Source of the DNA: Micractinium sp. NFX-FRZ | Lineage: Eukaryota; Chlorophyta; Trebouxiophyceae; Chlorellales; Chlorellaceae | Reading direction: 5' to 3' | Assembly: GCA_029339195.1 (NCBI GenBank) | Contig: JAPTJF010000174.1 | Coordinates: forward strand, 1-64,000 | DNA length: 64,000 bases | In this document: piece by piece, positions 1 to 10,381 of the stretch | How the letters are laid out: each line of letters opens with the position of its first letter | How positions within the stretch are numbered: position 1 is the first letter of the stretch | Notes under the pieces: generated by a model | Told to the model about the DNA's origin: nothing | The model's database searches: none | What the model saw: the letters and a program-made list of their open reading frames with translations, nothing else | Translations under genes and position numbers: made by a program

Positions 1-330
1 GCTGGGGAGCGCCTTCCGGCTGCAGCAGGCGGTGCAGGGAGGTGAACAGGCAGGCAAGCGCGTGCTGGGTTATGGACAGCTGCGGCGGCGGCGGCGGCAG
101 CGGTAGCAGCTGTGGCGCCCCGAGGGGCGACAATCGTCAGCTGGAAGCCTTGGACGCGCGTAGCACGCCTTGGAAGCGCTGCTGCTGGCCCCCCAACGCA
201 CCTTGTCGGACGCTCGGACAGACAGGGAGCGGCGGCGGCCTGCCAGCAGCGCGGCGCTGGGCTGCCGCCGCACCGCAGCCGTGGAGCAGGGCCTGGCGGC
301 CAGTGGGCGGGAGGTCAGCAGCTGCAGCAT
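1..330 (-). CDS. 5' end of a gene with a plastid-type transit peptide (partial)
   Basis: Only the N-terminus is inside the window, on the minus strand. Exon 1 (330 down to 202) encodes 43 residues rich in Arg, Ser and Ala and poor in acidic residues, ending SLSVRASDK; the VRA motif looks like a stromal processing site. A GTGCGT donor follows in phase 0. A CTGCAG acceptor at about 20-25 would start exon 2 at base 19, reading PEGAPQ. In-frame ATGs also exist at 345 and 381, so the true start could be slightly upstream. The mature protein lies beyond the left edge, so function cannot be named. The transit-peptide reading is inference from composition. Confidence 0.5.
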
Positions 331-1113
331 GGCGGAGGAATACATATCGAGGCGAGTTCCGTTCAAGTGTACAAGGAGCATCTTCTGACCCTGTCAGCAA
401 TACGTGCATTTGGTGTGCACAGCTGCTGCGAAACCCTAACTTCTGAGAGCCCGCCCGGCTCCCTGACTCTCTCACATCCCTCCCGCACCCCGCCCAAAGG
501 CTGGGCCCCGCCCAGACACAATCCGAGCAGGCACCTCCTGGGGCATGGCCCACCTGGTAGCAGGCACCCCAAAGTGGGATGGGGACCAGCAGTTGATCCC
601 TGCTATCAGGCATGGCAGGTGCAGGGAGGGCTGGGAGAGCACCAGGGCCTGTGAGCCAGTGTCAGCCTGGCCTGATCTGTGGCGCGACCAGCGAGCGCCT
701 GTTAACCCCTGTCCCTGACCCATGCCCGCCACTCCTGTTTGCAATGCCCGCGTAATCAATAACAAAAATACGCATCCAGGATGGCAGCGGGGCAAGCGTC
801 GCCAAAACAAGCTGCTTGTGTGTCACCAGGCATCATGATGCTGCCACAATCAGGATCGAGCGCCGGCACAGGGGCAGCCCACTTGAGCCGTGCGGGCTGG
901 GCTGCGGGGCACTGGCGACAGCACATTGTTCCTCGGGAGCCGCAGTGCGTCTAGTGCGCTGCCAAGCTGTCCCAGCCGTGCCATAGCTGCTGCTGGAGTC
1001 CTCTGTGCAAGCAGCTAAGCACCTTCAGTGCAGCACCGCCACCGGGCGGCGGCAGTGGTGTGCCACGTAGCATGCAGCTGCCATGCCTGCACTGCCCTTC
1101 CAAGCAGCTCCCT
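331..1113. other. Intergenic region
   Basis: Lies between the 5' end of the transit-peptide gene and the 3' end of the USP gene. No convincing exon was found. It contains a 48-bp perfect copy (1022-1069) of the last coding bases and stop codon of the USP gene. The rest should hold the promoter of the left gene and the 3' UTR of USP. Confidence 0.5.
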
Positions 1114-1158
1114 TCAGTGCAGCACCGCCACCGGGCGGCGGCAGTGGTGTGCCACGTA
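1022..1158. repeat. 48-bp direct duplication of the USP stop-codon region
   Basis: Bases 1022-1069 and 1111-1158 are identical over 48 bp, with an 89-bp period. The right copy carries the final USP codons and TGA (1114-1116). The left copy therefore lies in the 3' flank/UTR and repeats the same end of the coding sequence. Confidence 0.9.
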
Positions 1159-4100
1159 ATTGGCCACGCTGCCCAGCATGAACTGGGCCAGGCCCCCGCT
1201 CATGTGGGAGCCAATCACGACCTGCAGTCGGAGGGTGGTACAGGGAGGGGCGGGGCGAGGCAGAGTGAGGGACACAACAGCGGGCGGGGAAGGCAGCCAA
1301 GAGTGAGGGTACACATGTCAGGATGAACTGGGCCAGGCCTCCGTTCGTGTGTGAGCCAATCACACCCTGAAGGGTGGGAGGGGGTGGGTGGGGGGTACAG
1401 AGTGGCCCAAAGGAGTGGGTCACGACGCGGGTTGTGCTTTGTATGCATAAAATGAACTTAGGTTCTCTTTCTTCCCTCCTCCCTCCTGCGAGGAGCAGGA
1501 GCAGACGGGGGCAGGCATGAGCGTGCACATGCAGAGGCAGGCACACCCTGACAGCACCTCCCCACCCTCCACCGCTCCCCACCCGGCCCGCCGCACCAGT
1601 CCTCTGCCGAGTGCACTAATCCCGAAGCAGCCCCCAGCCCTGCTCTGGCTCGGCCAACCATGCGCATATTATTCATGCCGCCCCACCACCCCATCAGCCC
1701 GCCATCCCATGCCATGCAAAGCCCGCCGGTCTCACCGCTGCCGCCCCCAGCTCTTCAGATCTGTCGCAAATGGCCTGCCCCACCCCCGCCACGCTCTCAT
1801 CCACATCCTCAACCAGTATGTCCACCTCATATGCAATGCCCGCCTCCTGCAAGAAAGAAACAACAGCAAATGGCGCGCTCCTTGTCAGCTACCATACACA
1901 AACCGCCTTCACAGGAGCTGGCACGCTCTCATCCAACCAGTATGCACCATTAAGCCTGGGCCCAATGACCAGTCAGTTTGCCACCAACCCAAACCAAGAA
2001 CTCAAGTACCTACCAGCAAAAGCTCAAGTACCTAACCCGACTCTGTATCAAGGCACACACCTTGAGTTTGGGTTCGAAGCGGTGCTGCACATAGCGGTGC
2101 GCTGCCGTCTTGAAGTCCTCTGAGGGGGGCTGCATGCGTGGGGAGGCGGGCGGCAGGCGGGTGGAGGTTTGCAGTGCGGTGGAGGGGGATGGAGGTTGAG
2201 GCAGGGCTTGGAAGCGCTCGGCGGGAGGATGAGCGGGGAGCGGAGGTGGGGCGGGTGCGAGGGGCGTGGGGGTGTGGTTGGGAGGGAGGGAGGGCAGGGA
2301 GCAGAGCGCGAGGAGCGAGCACACATGCATGCAACGTGTGTGCCGGGTCAGTGTTTCTTCAGGCGGGACAACAAAAATGCAAGGCACCCATCCCACCCCA
2401 CCCCACCTCCATGTAAAACACCATGCCATCCAGCACCGGTCCCCCGAGAGTCGCCCTGCTGGATGGCAGCCGGGAGGGGGCCAGGCAGGCGGGGCGGGCA
2501 GTGGCAAGGGAGGGGAGGGGGCACACGCAGTACCCACCACCAGAGGAGAGGATGGCCTCGCCCCCTCTCGCCTGCCACCGCTGCCCATGGGCTGTCGCCC
2601 AGCTCAGCTTTGTGGCATTGCATCCCTTGGCTCCCAACTCAGCTGGCACTCCCTGGCCCAATCGGCTGCCGGCCTGCCACCACAGTAACTGCCTGCTTGC
2701 CGCCACGGCTGCCTGCTCGCCTGCCAGACCTGCTGGCGCCGGCCCACCCTCCAAACCTCCAACAGGCAGCGCGGGTGCGAATTCACGCAAAGCGGGCGGT
2801 GGGGACAAAGAATTTCAAACAAAAATGTTGATGAGCACCTCGCCTGTAGGGTAGGGTGGGTATGATGCGAAGCAGGTGGAAGGTGTCCCCCCGCCGGTGC
2901 AGGTTGGCCAGCGCCCATGCGCACGCCTTCTCCGAGGCATCTTCAGGGAAGGTGGGAAGGGAGGAGGGGGGGGCGAGGGGAGGCTGGGCAGGGTGGGGAG
3001 GCAGGGAGCAGCAGCAAGGTGCAGGTTGGCCAGCGGAGGGCGCCAGCCGGCTGACGACGCCTCCCCTCAGAAGGGAGACCATCACACCGGGATGTAAGGT
3101 AACAAGGAAGAGGGAACCACGACACCAGTTTCAGGTCTCACCTGAATCGTCCACAGCAAGCACAATGTTGCGGCGCAGGGTGCAGGAGGCCGAGGCGCCT
3201 GCTTCCCCCTGCTCACTGCTGCCGCCCCGCACCGCCGCTGCCCCCTCCCTCGCCGTCGCCACGCCGCTACTGCCGCCGGGCACGCCCTCGCCCCCACCCT
3301 CCGCCGCCGCCTCTGCCGCCGCCGTGGCAGGCGGCTGCTGCTGCTTCTGCTGCCCCCCGCCCAGCGCCGTGGCAGCAGCGGATGCCAGCCTGTCCAGCAG
3401 GCCGGGCCCCTGCTGCGCACGCTGTGGTGCGTTGAGCACCAGCACGGGGCGGGTGCAATGGGTGGTGCAGTGGGCGGCCACGCTGCCCAGCAAAAACTCT
3501 GACAGCCCGCTCTTCTGGTGGCTGGCAATCACCACCACGGCAGCCTGTGGAAGCAAGCGAGGGGCAACGGGGAGACAGGGTTTGTAAAGAATAAAGAGGG
3601 TAGGGTGAGGTTCTGACAGCCCGCTCTTCTGATGGCTTGCAATCACCACCACGGCAGCCTGTGGGAGCAAGCGAGGGGCAACCGGGACAGGGGTTTTAAA
3701 GAATAAAGAGGGTAGGGTGAGGTTCTGACAGCCCGCTCTTCTGGTGGCTGGCGATAATCACCACGGCAGCCTGTGGAGGCAAGCACAAGCCAAGGGGGAC
3801 AGGGTTTGTAAAGAAAGAGGTTGAGGGCTGGAGTAAGGGAGGTCCTGACAGCCCCCTTTCCTGGTGGCTGGCTGCCGCCGCCACCGCAGGCTGGGGAAGC
3901 TGGGGGGGTAGGACGCAACATAGGGATGATGGATGTGGAGGCTCTCACGGCCTGCTCTGTTGGCGGCTGGCTGCTCCCCACAACAGCGGCCCGGGCAAGC
4001 ACGGAGGCAGCCCCTCCCTCTCCACCTCACCCAGCCGCAGATACAAACTCGTTTCACCTGCAGCTCCGTGGCTTGCTGGCACACGGCTTCGGCGATGCGC

Positions 4101-5761
4101 CCCTTGTCCCCACGCCCCATCGGCTCCTCCCTCAGAACATCCAAGACATGGGCAATCTGTTGGAGGCACAGCGAACGGGGCAGGACGGGGGCGAGAAGTG
4201 AAGGGCTTACAGTCCAGTTTCTAAACTAAGTCCAGTAGGATCTGACGCCCGCTGTCAAGACGGTGGATCCCCCCCCCACACGCCCCGCTGTCAAAACGGG
4301 GCGGGGGATCAAGAGATTGCAGTCAGGCAGTCAGGCAGGCTCGGCCAAAAGCTGCCGCAGCCCCGGCGCCACCCCCCACCAGCCCCTGGCCTACTCTCAC
4401 CCACCCCACGCGCCTGCCAGCCCGGCCCCCGCACCTGCTGCCCCCCAAACACTTGCTCGCACATGCGCTGCAGCGCCTGCTGCTCCGCCAGCAAATACTG
4501 CTCGTCGTTTGCCAGCAGGGCGTCGACGTTCACCATGCCCAGCCGGCCGTCTGCGGGGGCAGTGGCAGGGGCGGCGGCAGGGGCCGTGGCAGGGGTGGCT
4601 AGGGGCGGAGGCGGAGAGAGCAGGAAGGGGCGGTGGCAGGGGCGGAGGCAGCTCACCTGCCATCAACATTCTTCTCTTCCCTCCCCCAGCCACCGCCCGC
4701 CTCCCGCCCGTGCAGCCTCACCCGCCTCTCCGGGCACGGCGTACATGCCGCCAGGCACCGCCAGGTATGGGATGCAGTGAGACACGTGGACCACATCGCC
4801 TGCATGGAAATGGAGGGCGGGCAAGTCCAAGGGCAGGACAGAGAGATGGTCAGCAGGGGTGGTGGGAATGGGTTGCAGTGAGCCTCGTGAGTGACTCTGC
4901 CTGGTGTGCGGGGGAGAGGAGCAGGCAGGGCGGGCAGCAGGGCAGCAGGGCAGCAGGGCAGCAGGGCAGGGCGGGGCAGGAAAGAGCAGGGAGGGCTGGC
5001 GCGGCAGAGTACGGGAGGCAGGGCATGGATGGCAGGGTGGCACGTGAGCGCAGCGCCTGCGCGGATGCAGGGGCACGTGAAGCGGGCCTCAGAAGCGGGC
5101 CTCAGAGCGGGCCTAACGGAAGGCCTTACCAGGATGGCACACCATTCCACCGTTCTGGGAAGTACAGTACTTGCACCCCCGGGCAGGACATGCTGCCCTC
5201 ACCTGGGCGGTACACCTCCTGCACCGTCCACTGCAGCGCGTGCTGCGAGTCCTGCACCCATCATCACGCGCAGCACGGCACTGAGGGCAATGGAGCTTGA
5301 CCCACCCGGAACGGCAGCACCTCACAGCAATGCGTTCCCCCGGGTGCACCAACAAAGGGCACAGCAGCTCCTCAGCGGACCGCACACCGCACAGGAGGAG
5401 CTGCTTGCACTCTCAGCCTTTGCACCACTCTCGTGCCGACAGCAACATGCACAACAGGGAAATCACAAGTCCCACCCACCTTGGAGCTGTCTACAGCCAC
5501 CAAGATGTTGCGACCTATGGCGCAGCCTGAGGCAGATGTGTCCTGTGCCCCAGGCGTGGCAGCTGCCGCCAGGCGTGGCAGCCCGGGCCGCCGCGGCCAG
5601 CAGCCAGTGGCACTGTGCGCGGCGGCGGCGGCGGCGGCGGCGGAGCGGTGGTGCCGGCAGCCGCTCAGGCGGCGGGTTGCGGAGGACGCGGCGTGCTGCT
5701 GCGGCCACGCATGGTCTCGGCGAGACGCTGCAGCTGGGGTGCGAAGTGCCGTGGCCAGCAT
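1114..5761 (-). CDS. Tandem (two-domain) universal stress protein
   Basis: Ten exons on the minus strand with consistent phases: 5761-5480, 5251-5203, 4799-4722, 4550-4435, 4156-4058, 3544-3142, 2940-2839, 2119-2061, 1846-1736, 1221-1114, giving 468 residues. Two USP folds are visible. Domain 1 starts at GRNILVAVDSSK (about residue 83) and ends near RPVLVLN. After an Ala/Gly/Gln-rich linker, domain 2 starts at RRNIVLAVDDSD (about 331) and ends with a GSVANYVAHHC helix and RRPVAVLH. USP domains bind ATP or act as stress-linked homodimers. The nucleotide motif G-2x-G-9x-G(S/T) is altered in both: ASHQKSGLSEFLLGS in domain 1, GSHMSGGLAQFMLGS in domain 2. The N-terminal 80 residues are Ala/Arg-rich and could be a targeting extension. 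The exon 7 donor (GTGCTC) is the weakest junction. Confidence 0.85.
1183..1396. repeat. Echo of the last USP exon's acceptor side
   Basis: The block around the exon 10 acceptor (about 1183-1249: GAACTGGGCCAGGCC, then AGCCAATCAC, then a TACAG-containing tail) is repeated in diverged form at about 1325-1396 inside the preceding intron. The copy still encodes GSHTNGGLAQF-like residues on the minus strand. Confidence 0.75.
3499..3998. repeat. Five-step ladder of decaying copies of the USP exon 6 acceptor
   Basis: The first codons of USP exon 6 with its acceptor (about 3499-3552) recur at about 3612-3665, 3722-3777, 3843-3895 and 3945-3995. Spacing is roughly 100-120 bp and divergence increases with distance from the real exon. 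The first three copies also share the flank containing TAAAGAA and AGGGTAGGGTGAGG. On the minus strand the copies read ASHQKSGLSE, ASHQKSGLSE, then shifted relatives. Confidence 0.85.
4929..4976. repeat. GGCAGCA minisatellite
   Basis: Tandem GGCAGCA units within USP intron 2. No coding role is apparent. Confidence 0.7.
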
Positions 5762-6751
5762 TCGAGCCGCAGGCTGTTCAGGATGTGCAAATCGATTACT
5801 TGGCCAAACCGTTGCTGAAACTACTTTTTAAGAGCTTTAAGTAACGATGCGCGCCCCAGAAGTTCCCTCCGGAAGAGCACGATAGTTTTCGTGCCTTGCA
5901 TACGTGGCCACGGCAGCTGCCGGACGGCGGGGTGTCTGGCGGTTGTCGCCGGCATGCTCCCCACTGGTTGGAGCTGTCCTCACGTTCGAGGTACCTGTCA
6001 ACATGAGGGGTTGATCAGGGTGAAGCAGGGAAGCATATGCCATCAAGAAATGCGCAGGAGTGCGCATTTGCCCGATCGGGGCGGTCGCTGCCTGCTGTGG
6101 CCTGCGTGTGCGCAACCAGCTACCGCCAGCGCAACACACTCACACCCATCACCCACCTGCATGCTTCCTCAGTGCAACCCCGACATCGTGGCTGCATGCT
6201 TGAGGCGCCATGGCTTGCTCACTGTCCAGCTGATTGCACCCCCAGGCAGGTGCTTGCTTCAAGCAACCGGAAGTCAGACGGATGTAGTGCCTGCCTGCCT
6301 GCACACCTGCTGCCAGCAGGCCAGCTGTCTTCTGAATCAAACTGGATACACAACAATTTTGGCAGGGGAGCTTTGGCTTTATCATTACAGCCCTACCTGG
6401 GCACCTACCATCCATCCACCTTCCCGATCGGCAACTGCAGTACCACCGTCGCAGCGCCTGTGCCGCCTGGCAGCCAATTCGGCAACACCTTTCATTGCTG
6501 TTCTCTTCACCTCCTGACCTGCAGCCTGCCGAGCTTATAGAAGGAGCGAGCCTGCAACTGTTTGTGCAGTGGCAGGCTTCCAGCTGCAGCGCAGCTGCTG
6601 CAAGGAGCGCCATGCTGGCGCAAGATCTGGGCTGAACTGCCGCATCGAGATGCCTGGGGAATCCCGGTAGCCCGTCTGGTTTGATCAGCAAGCGATTTGG
6701 GACCTTGCAGCGTCCGTCTAAAGCTTGCGGAGGCCTGGAGCCCAAGTCCAT
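5762..6751. promoter_or_regulatory. Divergent intergenic region between USP and the Cys-repeat gene
   Basis: About 990 bp separate the two ATGs (5761 on -, 6752 on +). Open frames here have no domain signature or supported splice sites, so none is called. The region should contain both promoters and 5' UTRs. No TATA box or named element was identified with confidence. Confidence 0.4.
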
Positions 6752-9420
6752 ATGCCAAAGTTCGGCTACCCGCCCCTGCGGGTTGTGTTACTGCTCTTGG
6801 TGGCTCTGGCGGCGACCGAGGCACTGGGTGAGTGCGCCGTTACTCTTGCAACGGCCAGTGGCAGCTGGCCGCCAGCCTCGAGGCAAGCGCCGCGTTTCGT
6901 TGCTTGCTCGCCCCTCAGCGCCTTGCATCGCTCCCATGCTTTGCAGGCAGGCCCAAGGTAAGGAATGCGGGTTCGCAGTCAAGCCGGCGCGTCAGCGGGT
7001 GGAGAGGCGGGCAACTGCACGGGTGCCGCTGCCAGCTGCCTTGCCGCCTCCGAGCCACACACCCGTGCCGCCGCCACCCTGCTTGCGTGATTCCATTGGG
7101 TCTTATGGCGACTGCCACAACTGTCCTGGGATACACAAACCTTTCTGCCTCACATCCTCACTTCCTCGGCGCCTGCCCGCTTGCCCGTAATGTGGCTCCC
7201 CCCTGGATGCCCCCTTCCCGCAAGGCCGGCACGCGGTGTGTCGAAGCCTCGGTGAGGCTCTGCACCGGAAGCCGCATGCACACCCACGCATCGCTCCCTC
7301 TGCCTGCAGTGTGCCAAGTACGAGCGCGACAGGCGGGGCCGGCCCAAGTGGCCGCTCTTCCAGAACCGGCAGGGGCGGTGCAGGCCGGTGGGTGGGTGGG
7401 TGGGTGGGTGGGTGGACGACGTGCGCCCTTACGCCTGGGCAACATGGTGTGAAGGAGGGGAGCTGGGGGGATGGACGGCCCGGTCCACTTGCGGCGGTGC
7501 ACGCCGGTGGGTTTGAGGGTTTCTTGTGCCCCTACATCCCAGCCTGAAAGGGGGTGGGCAGCTTCTCCATGTGCAGTGGGTGCAAGGGGAGGCCAGAGAA
7601 AGGGGGAACGCTGAATGCATGATGGCAGCACGCCTCACCCGCCCGCCCGGCCATACTCATGCCCTGCCTCGTGCTCCCCACCACTCGCCACCACCGTGCC
7701 GCCTGCAGTGCTCTGCCTGCCCCTACAGCAAGGGGTGGGAGTCGTGCACGTCGACCGGGCGCTGCAAGGGGTGCCGTGCCACCGATGGGTACAGGCTCGA
7801 CCTCAGCGGCAAGCAGTGTGTGTGCCGTGTCGAGGATGGATGGCGCTGGGAGGGCGGCCGCTGCGTGAAAACGTGAGTGGGGGGTGGGGCTGGTGTGTCA
7901 GCATGCAAGCTTGCACAAACGTGGGGTTTGGGGCGGTGGTGCGAATGGACTCCTGGTTGTGTGGACATGCGGGGGAAGGGTTTGTGGCTTTGGGGGAGAG
8001 ACCCCTGATTGGCACATGCCCTGTGGGGGGCGCTCCACAGGGAGTTGTGCGCCCCCCGGTGCTGTGTGCAGGCCGGACCACCTCCAGAGATGCTCCGAGG
8101 GCTGGCGAGCGCTGCTCCTCACGTACAGCCTCATGCGTGCGATAGTTCTGATGCGTGCCCACTTTTGCGACTAAGCCTGCCCCCGCCCTCCGCCCCCACC
8201 CCCCGATGCAGGCCCTGCCCCAACCCCTTCATGTGCACCGCCTCGCCCTGCTTCACCAACGGCATCTTCTGCCCCCTCAACACCTACTGCTTTGACGACT
8301 ACTGCGGGGCCTGCCGCCACCACTGCGTCCCCGACAAGAAGTGAGCCGGCCAGGGGCCAGGGGGGCGAGGCGTCACGGCGGATGTCGCATGCGCACACGC
8401 CTGCATAGTGCCGTGTGCGTCGTGTGCCGCTCTCAATCGACGTGCGGGGCGACGCACCCGTCTGGCTGCAGGTGCTGCGCGCCCTCTAACACGCACCACG
8501 GCTCGCCTGTGGGCCAAACCGGCTTTCTGTGGCAGAAAATGCTCATGCTGACTCCGGCATCACGCGGTGCACCCTCCCCTCCCTCCACTGCAGGCGGTGC
8601 CCCAACCCCGTGCGGTGCCTCGTCTCGCCCTGCAAAGCAGACTCGTGCCCCAAGGGGTTTGAGTGTGCAGCAGACTACTGCCACGGCACGTGCGGCTTCC
8701 GATGCCTCCCAAAGAAGACCAGGTGGGGTGCTGCAGGGGCAGGGGCAGTGCGGGGCGCAATGGGCAGTGCGGGGTGCAATGACGTGGACGTGTAGGGGGG
8801 TTGCCCTCCAGCAGCCTCATCCGCCGCTGCTGCTGCTGCTGCTGCTGCTGCGACGGGCAGGGCTTGAAATGGTTTCTGGGACCCAGAAGCCGACTCGGTC
8901 AGACCCACCGCACCCCTCTACAATTCACTCTGTCGAGATCCGAAAACACGACACCACCACATGCCAATTCTGCTGCCGTTGGTGTCTGCCCCTGTTCAGG
9001 TCCTGCCCCGAGCCAGTGGCCTGCCTCGCCTCACCCTGCTCCGTCAATGCCGACAAGTGCAAGGAGGGCACCAAGTGTGAGGACGACACGTGCCACGGGC
9101 GGTGCGACTACAAATGCGTCCCTGAAAAGGAGTGAGTGCAGCTGGGATAGGGAAGGGGTGGCGGTGCATGCTTGCACAAATCACATGTTGCTGTCCTCTA
9201 GAAGCGTGCCCACACACGTGCTGACGGCCCTGCACTGCGGTTTCCCATGTCTGATGAGCCCTCCCTGGCCATACCCCCTCCACATGCTGCCTGCAGGTCC
9301 TGCCCCAACCCCGTGCAGTGCCTCATCTCCCCTTGCCTTCTGAACGCCGACAAGTGCCCCGAGGGCACCAAGTGCCAGGAGGACTATTGCCACGGCGGCT
9401 GCGATTACAACTGTGTGTGA
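6752..9420 (+). CDS. Secreted cysteine-rich protein with four tandem 8-Cys modules
   Basis: Eight exons: 6752-6827, 6947-6957 (11-nt microexon), 7310-7387, 7709-7872, 8212-8340, 8594-8722, 9000-9131, 9297-9420, giving 280 residues. The start begins a clear signal peptide with a VVLLLLVALAATEALG core. Exon 4 is a Cys-rich EGF/growth-factor-receptor-like segment (CSACPYSKGWESC, CKGC, CVC). Exons 5-8 each encode one 43-44 residue module of the pattern CPNPV-x-C-x3-PC, C-P-x-G-x2-C, DYCHG-x-C, C-V. Each module has about eight cysteines and is bounded by phase-2 introns on both sides, so the modules look like products of exon duplication. The protein is probably extracellular and disulfide-bonded. 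The family is not recognised; the YCxGC style resembles many metazoan and algal secreted repeats. An extra exon near 7050-7150 cannot be excluded. Confidence 0.75.
8827..8850. repeat. CTG trinucleotide microsatellite
   Basis: Eight CTG units inside intron 6 of the Cys-repeat gene. Confidence 0.9.
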
Positions 9421-10381
9421 GATGTGGTCCGACGGCAGCTGAGAGTGCCCCGGGGGACTGGTGCGCTGGGAACACCAGAGCACCGGTGCAGCACCCCGGG
9501 CCCCAAGCAAACCTGCTGCGCACCCGTCCTAGTCTGCCAGCCAGCAAGAGCAGCAGCCGTGCACGGCATTCGCCTCTCGCCTTGAATTTTGCCTCCCTTG
9601 TTTTGATTGAAAGCTCTCAGTTTTGATTGAAAGCGCCTGCGTTGCACGCGTTGCCAATGCCCCTACCATCCATCACCACTGCGAACCCCAGCCCACCATT
9701 TTGACCTCCTCATCTCCTGCTGGCACCACCTACATTCCCAGCTGCCAGCAATCCTGTGGCATAGTTTCCCCACAGCATGCAAGAGTCCCACTTTGTATGG
9801 CGTTGAGAGTGAGAGAGAAAGAGAGAGAGGCTTACTTGAAGTCCCATTAAGAGAAATTAGCAGCGCCGCCAGCACAGCGGCGACGGCGAGTGCGCCACCT
9901 CAGCGGCACCTTCGTGCACTTGAAGCTTCATCAGATGTACATGTGATGTGCTCTAGTCTTCATTAGATTGGCGACGCTCTCGAGAGCCACACGCGTCTGT
10001 GCTGTGGCGGCGAAACCCTCGACACCCTTTTTGCCTGCAGCGTGCGCAGCTGTCCCGCTTCACAAGCCTGCCTTTGCACTTTCTGCACACACAAGCAGGC
10101 CGAGGCAACAGGTGCGCCGCAAGCTGTTGCCGGCACCACGCGCTGCCGCGTTTCTCCTGCCTTTCGCAGCGCTCCTCCTGTGCTTTGCTGTACGATCTTC
10201 GAGAAGAGCAAGGCTGCGCAAGAGCGTCGACAGCAATACACAAGCTACCACCGCACACCTGCCCCGCACGCCTGTTGCCACGCCTGCGCCGCCGGTCCCG
10301 GCCCGCTGGCCCCTCCAAGGCCAGCACCGATCTTCAACTTGTTTCTCTTCCTGCCTGCAGAAAGTATACAAACAGGTCGCC
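9421..10381. other. Intergenic region, 3' UTR and probable 5' UTR intron
   Basis: Holds the 3' flank of the Cys-repeat gene, a GAGA-rich tract near 9809-9830, and the leader of the metacaspase. A CTGCAG acceptor directly before AAAGTATAC at about 10361 suggests a spliced 5' UTR. The frame open upstream of 10382 starts only at a TTG, so no N-terminal extension is called. Confidence 0.4.

Noticed and set aside
4929..4976. Possible CRISPR-like array
   Set aside because: Units are 7 bp without spacers; an ordinary minisatellite in an intron of a eukaryotic gene.
9968..10381. N-terminal extension of the metacaspase frame, transit-peptide-like
   Set aside because: The frame starts only at a TTG. 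An acceptor at about 10360 suggests this is a 5' UTR with an intron, so the ATG at 10382 was used.
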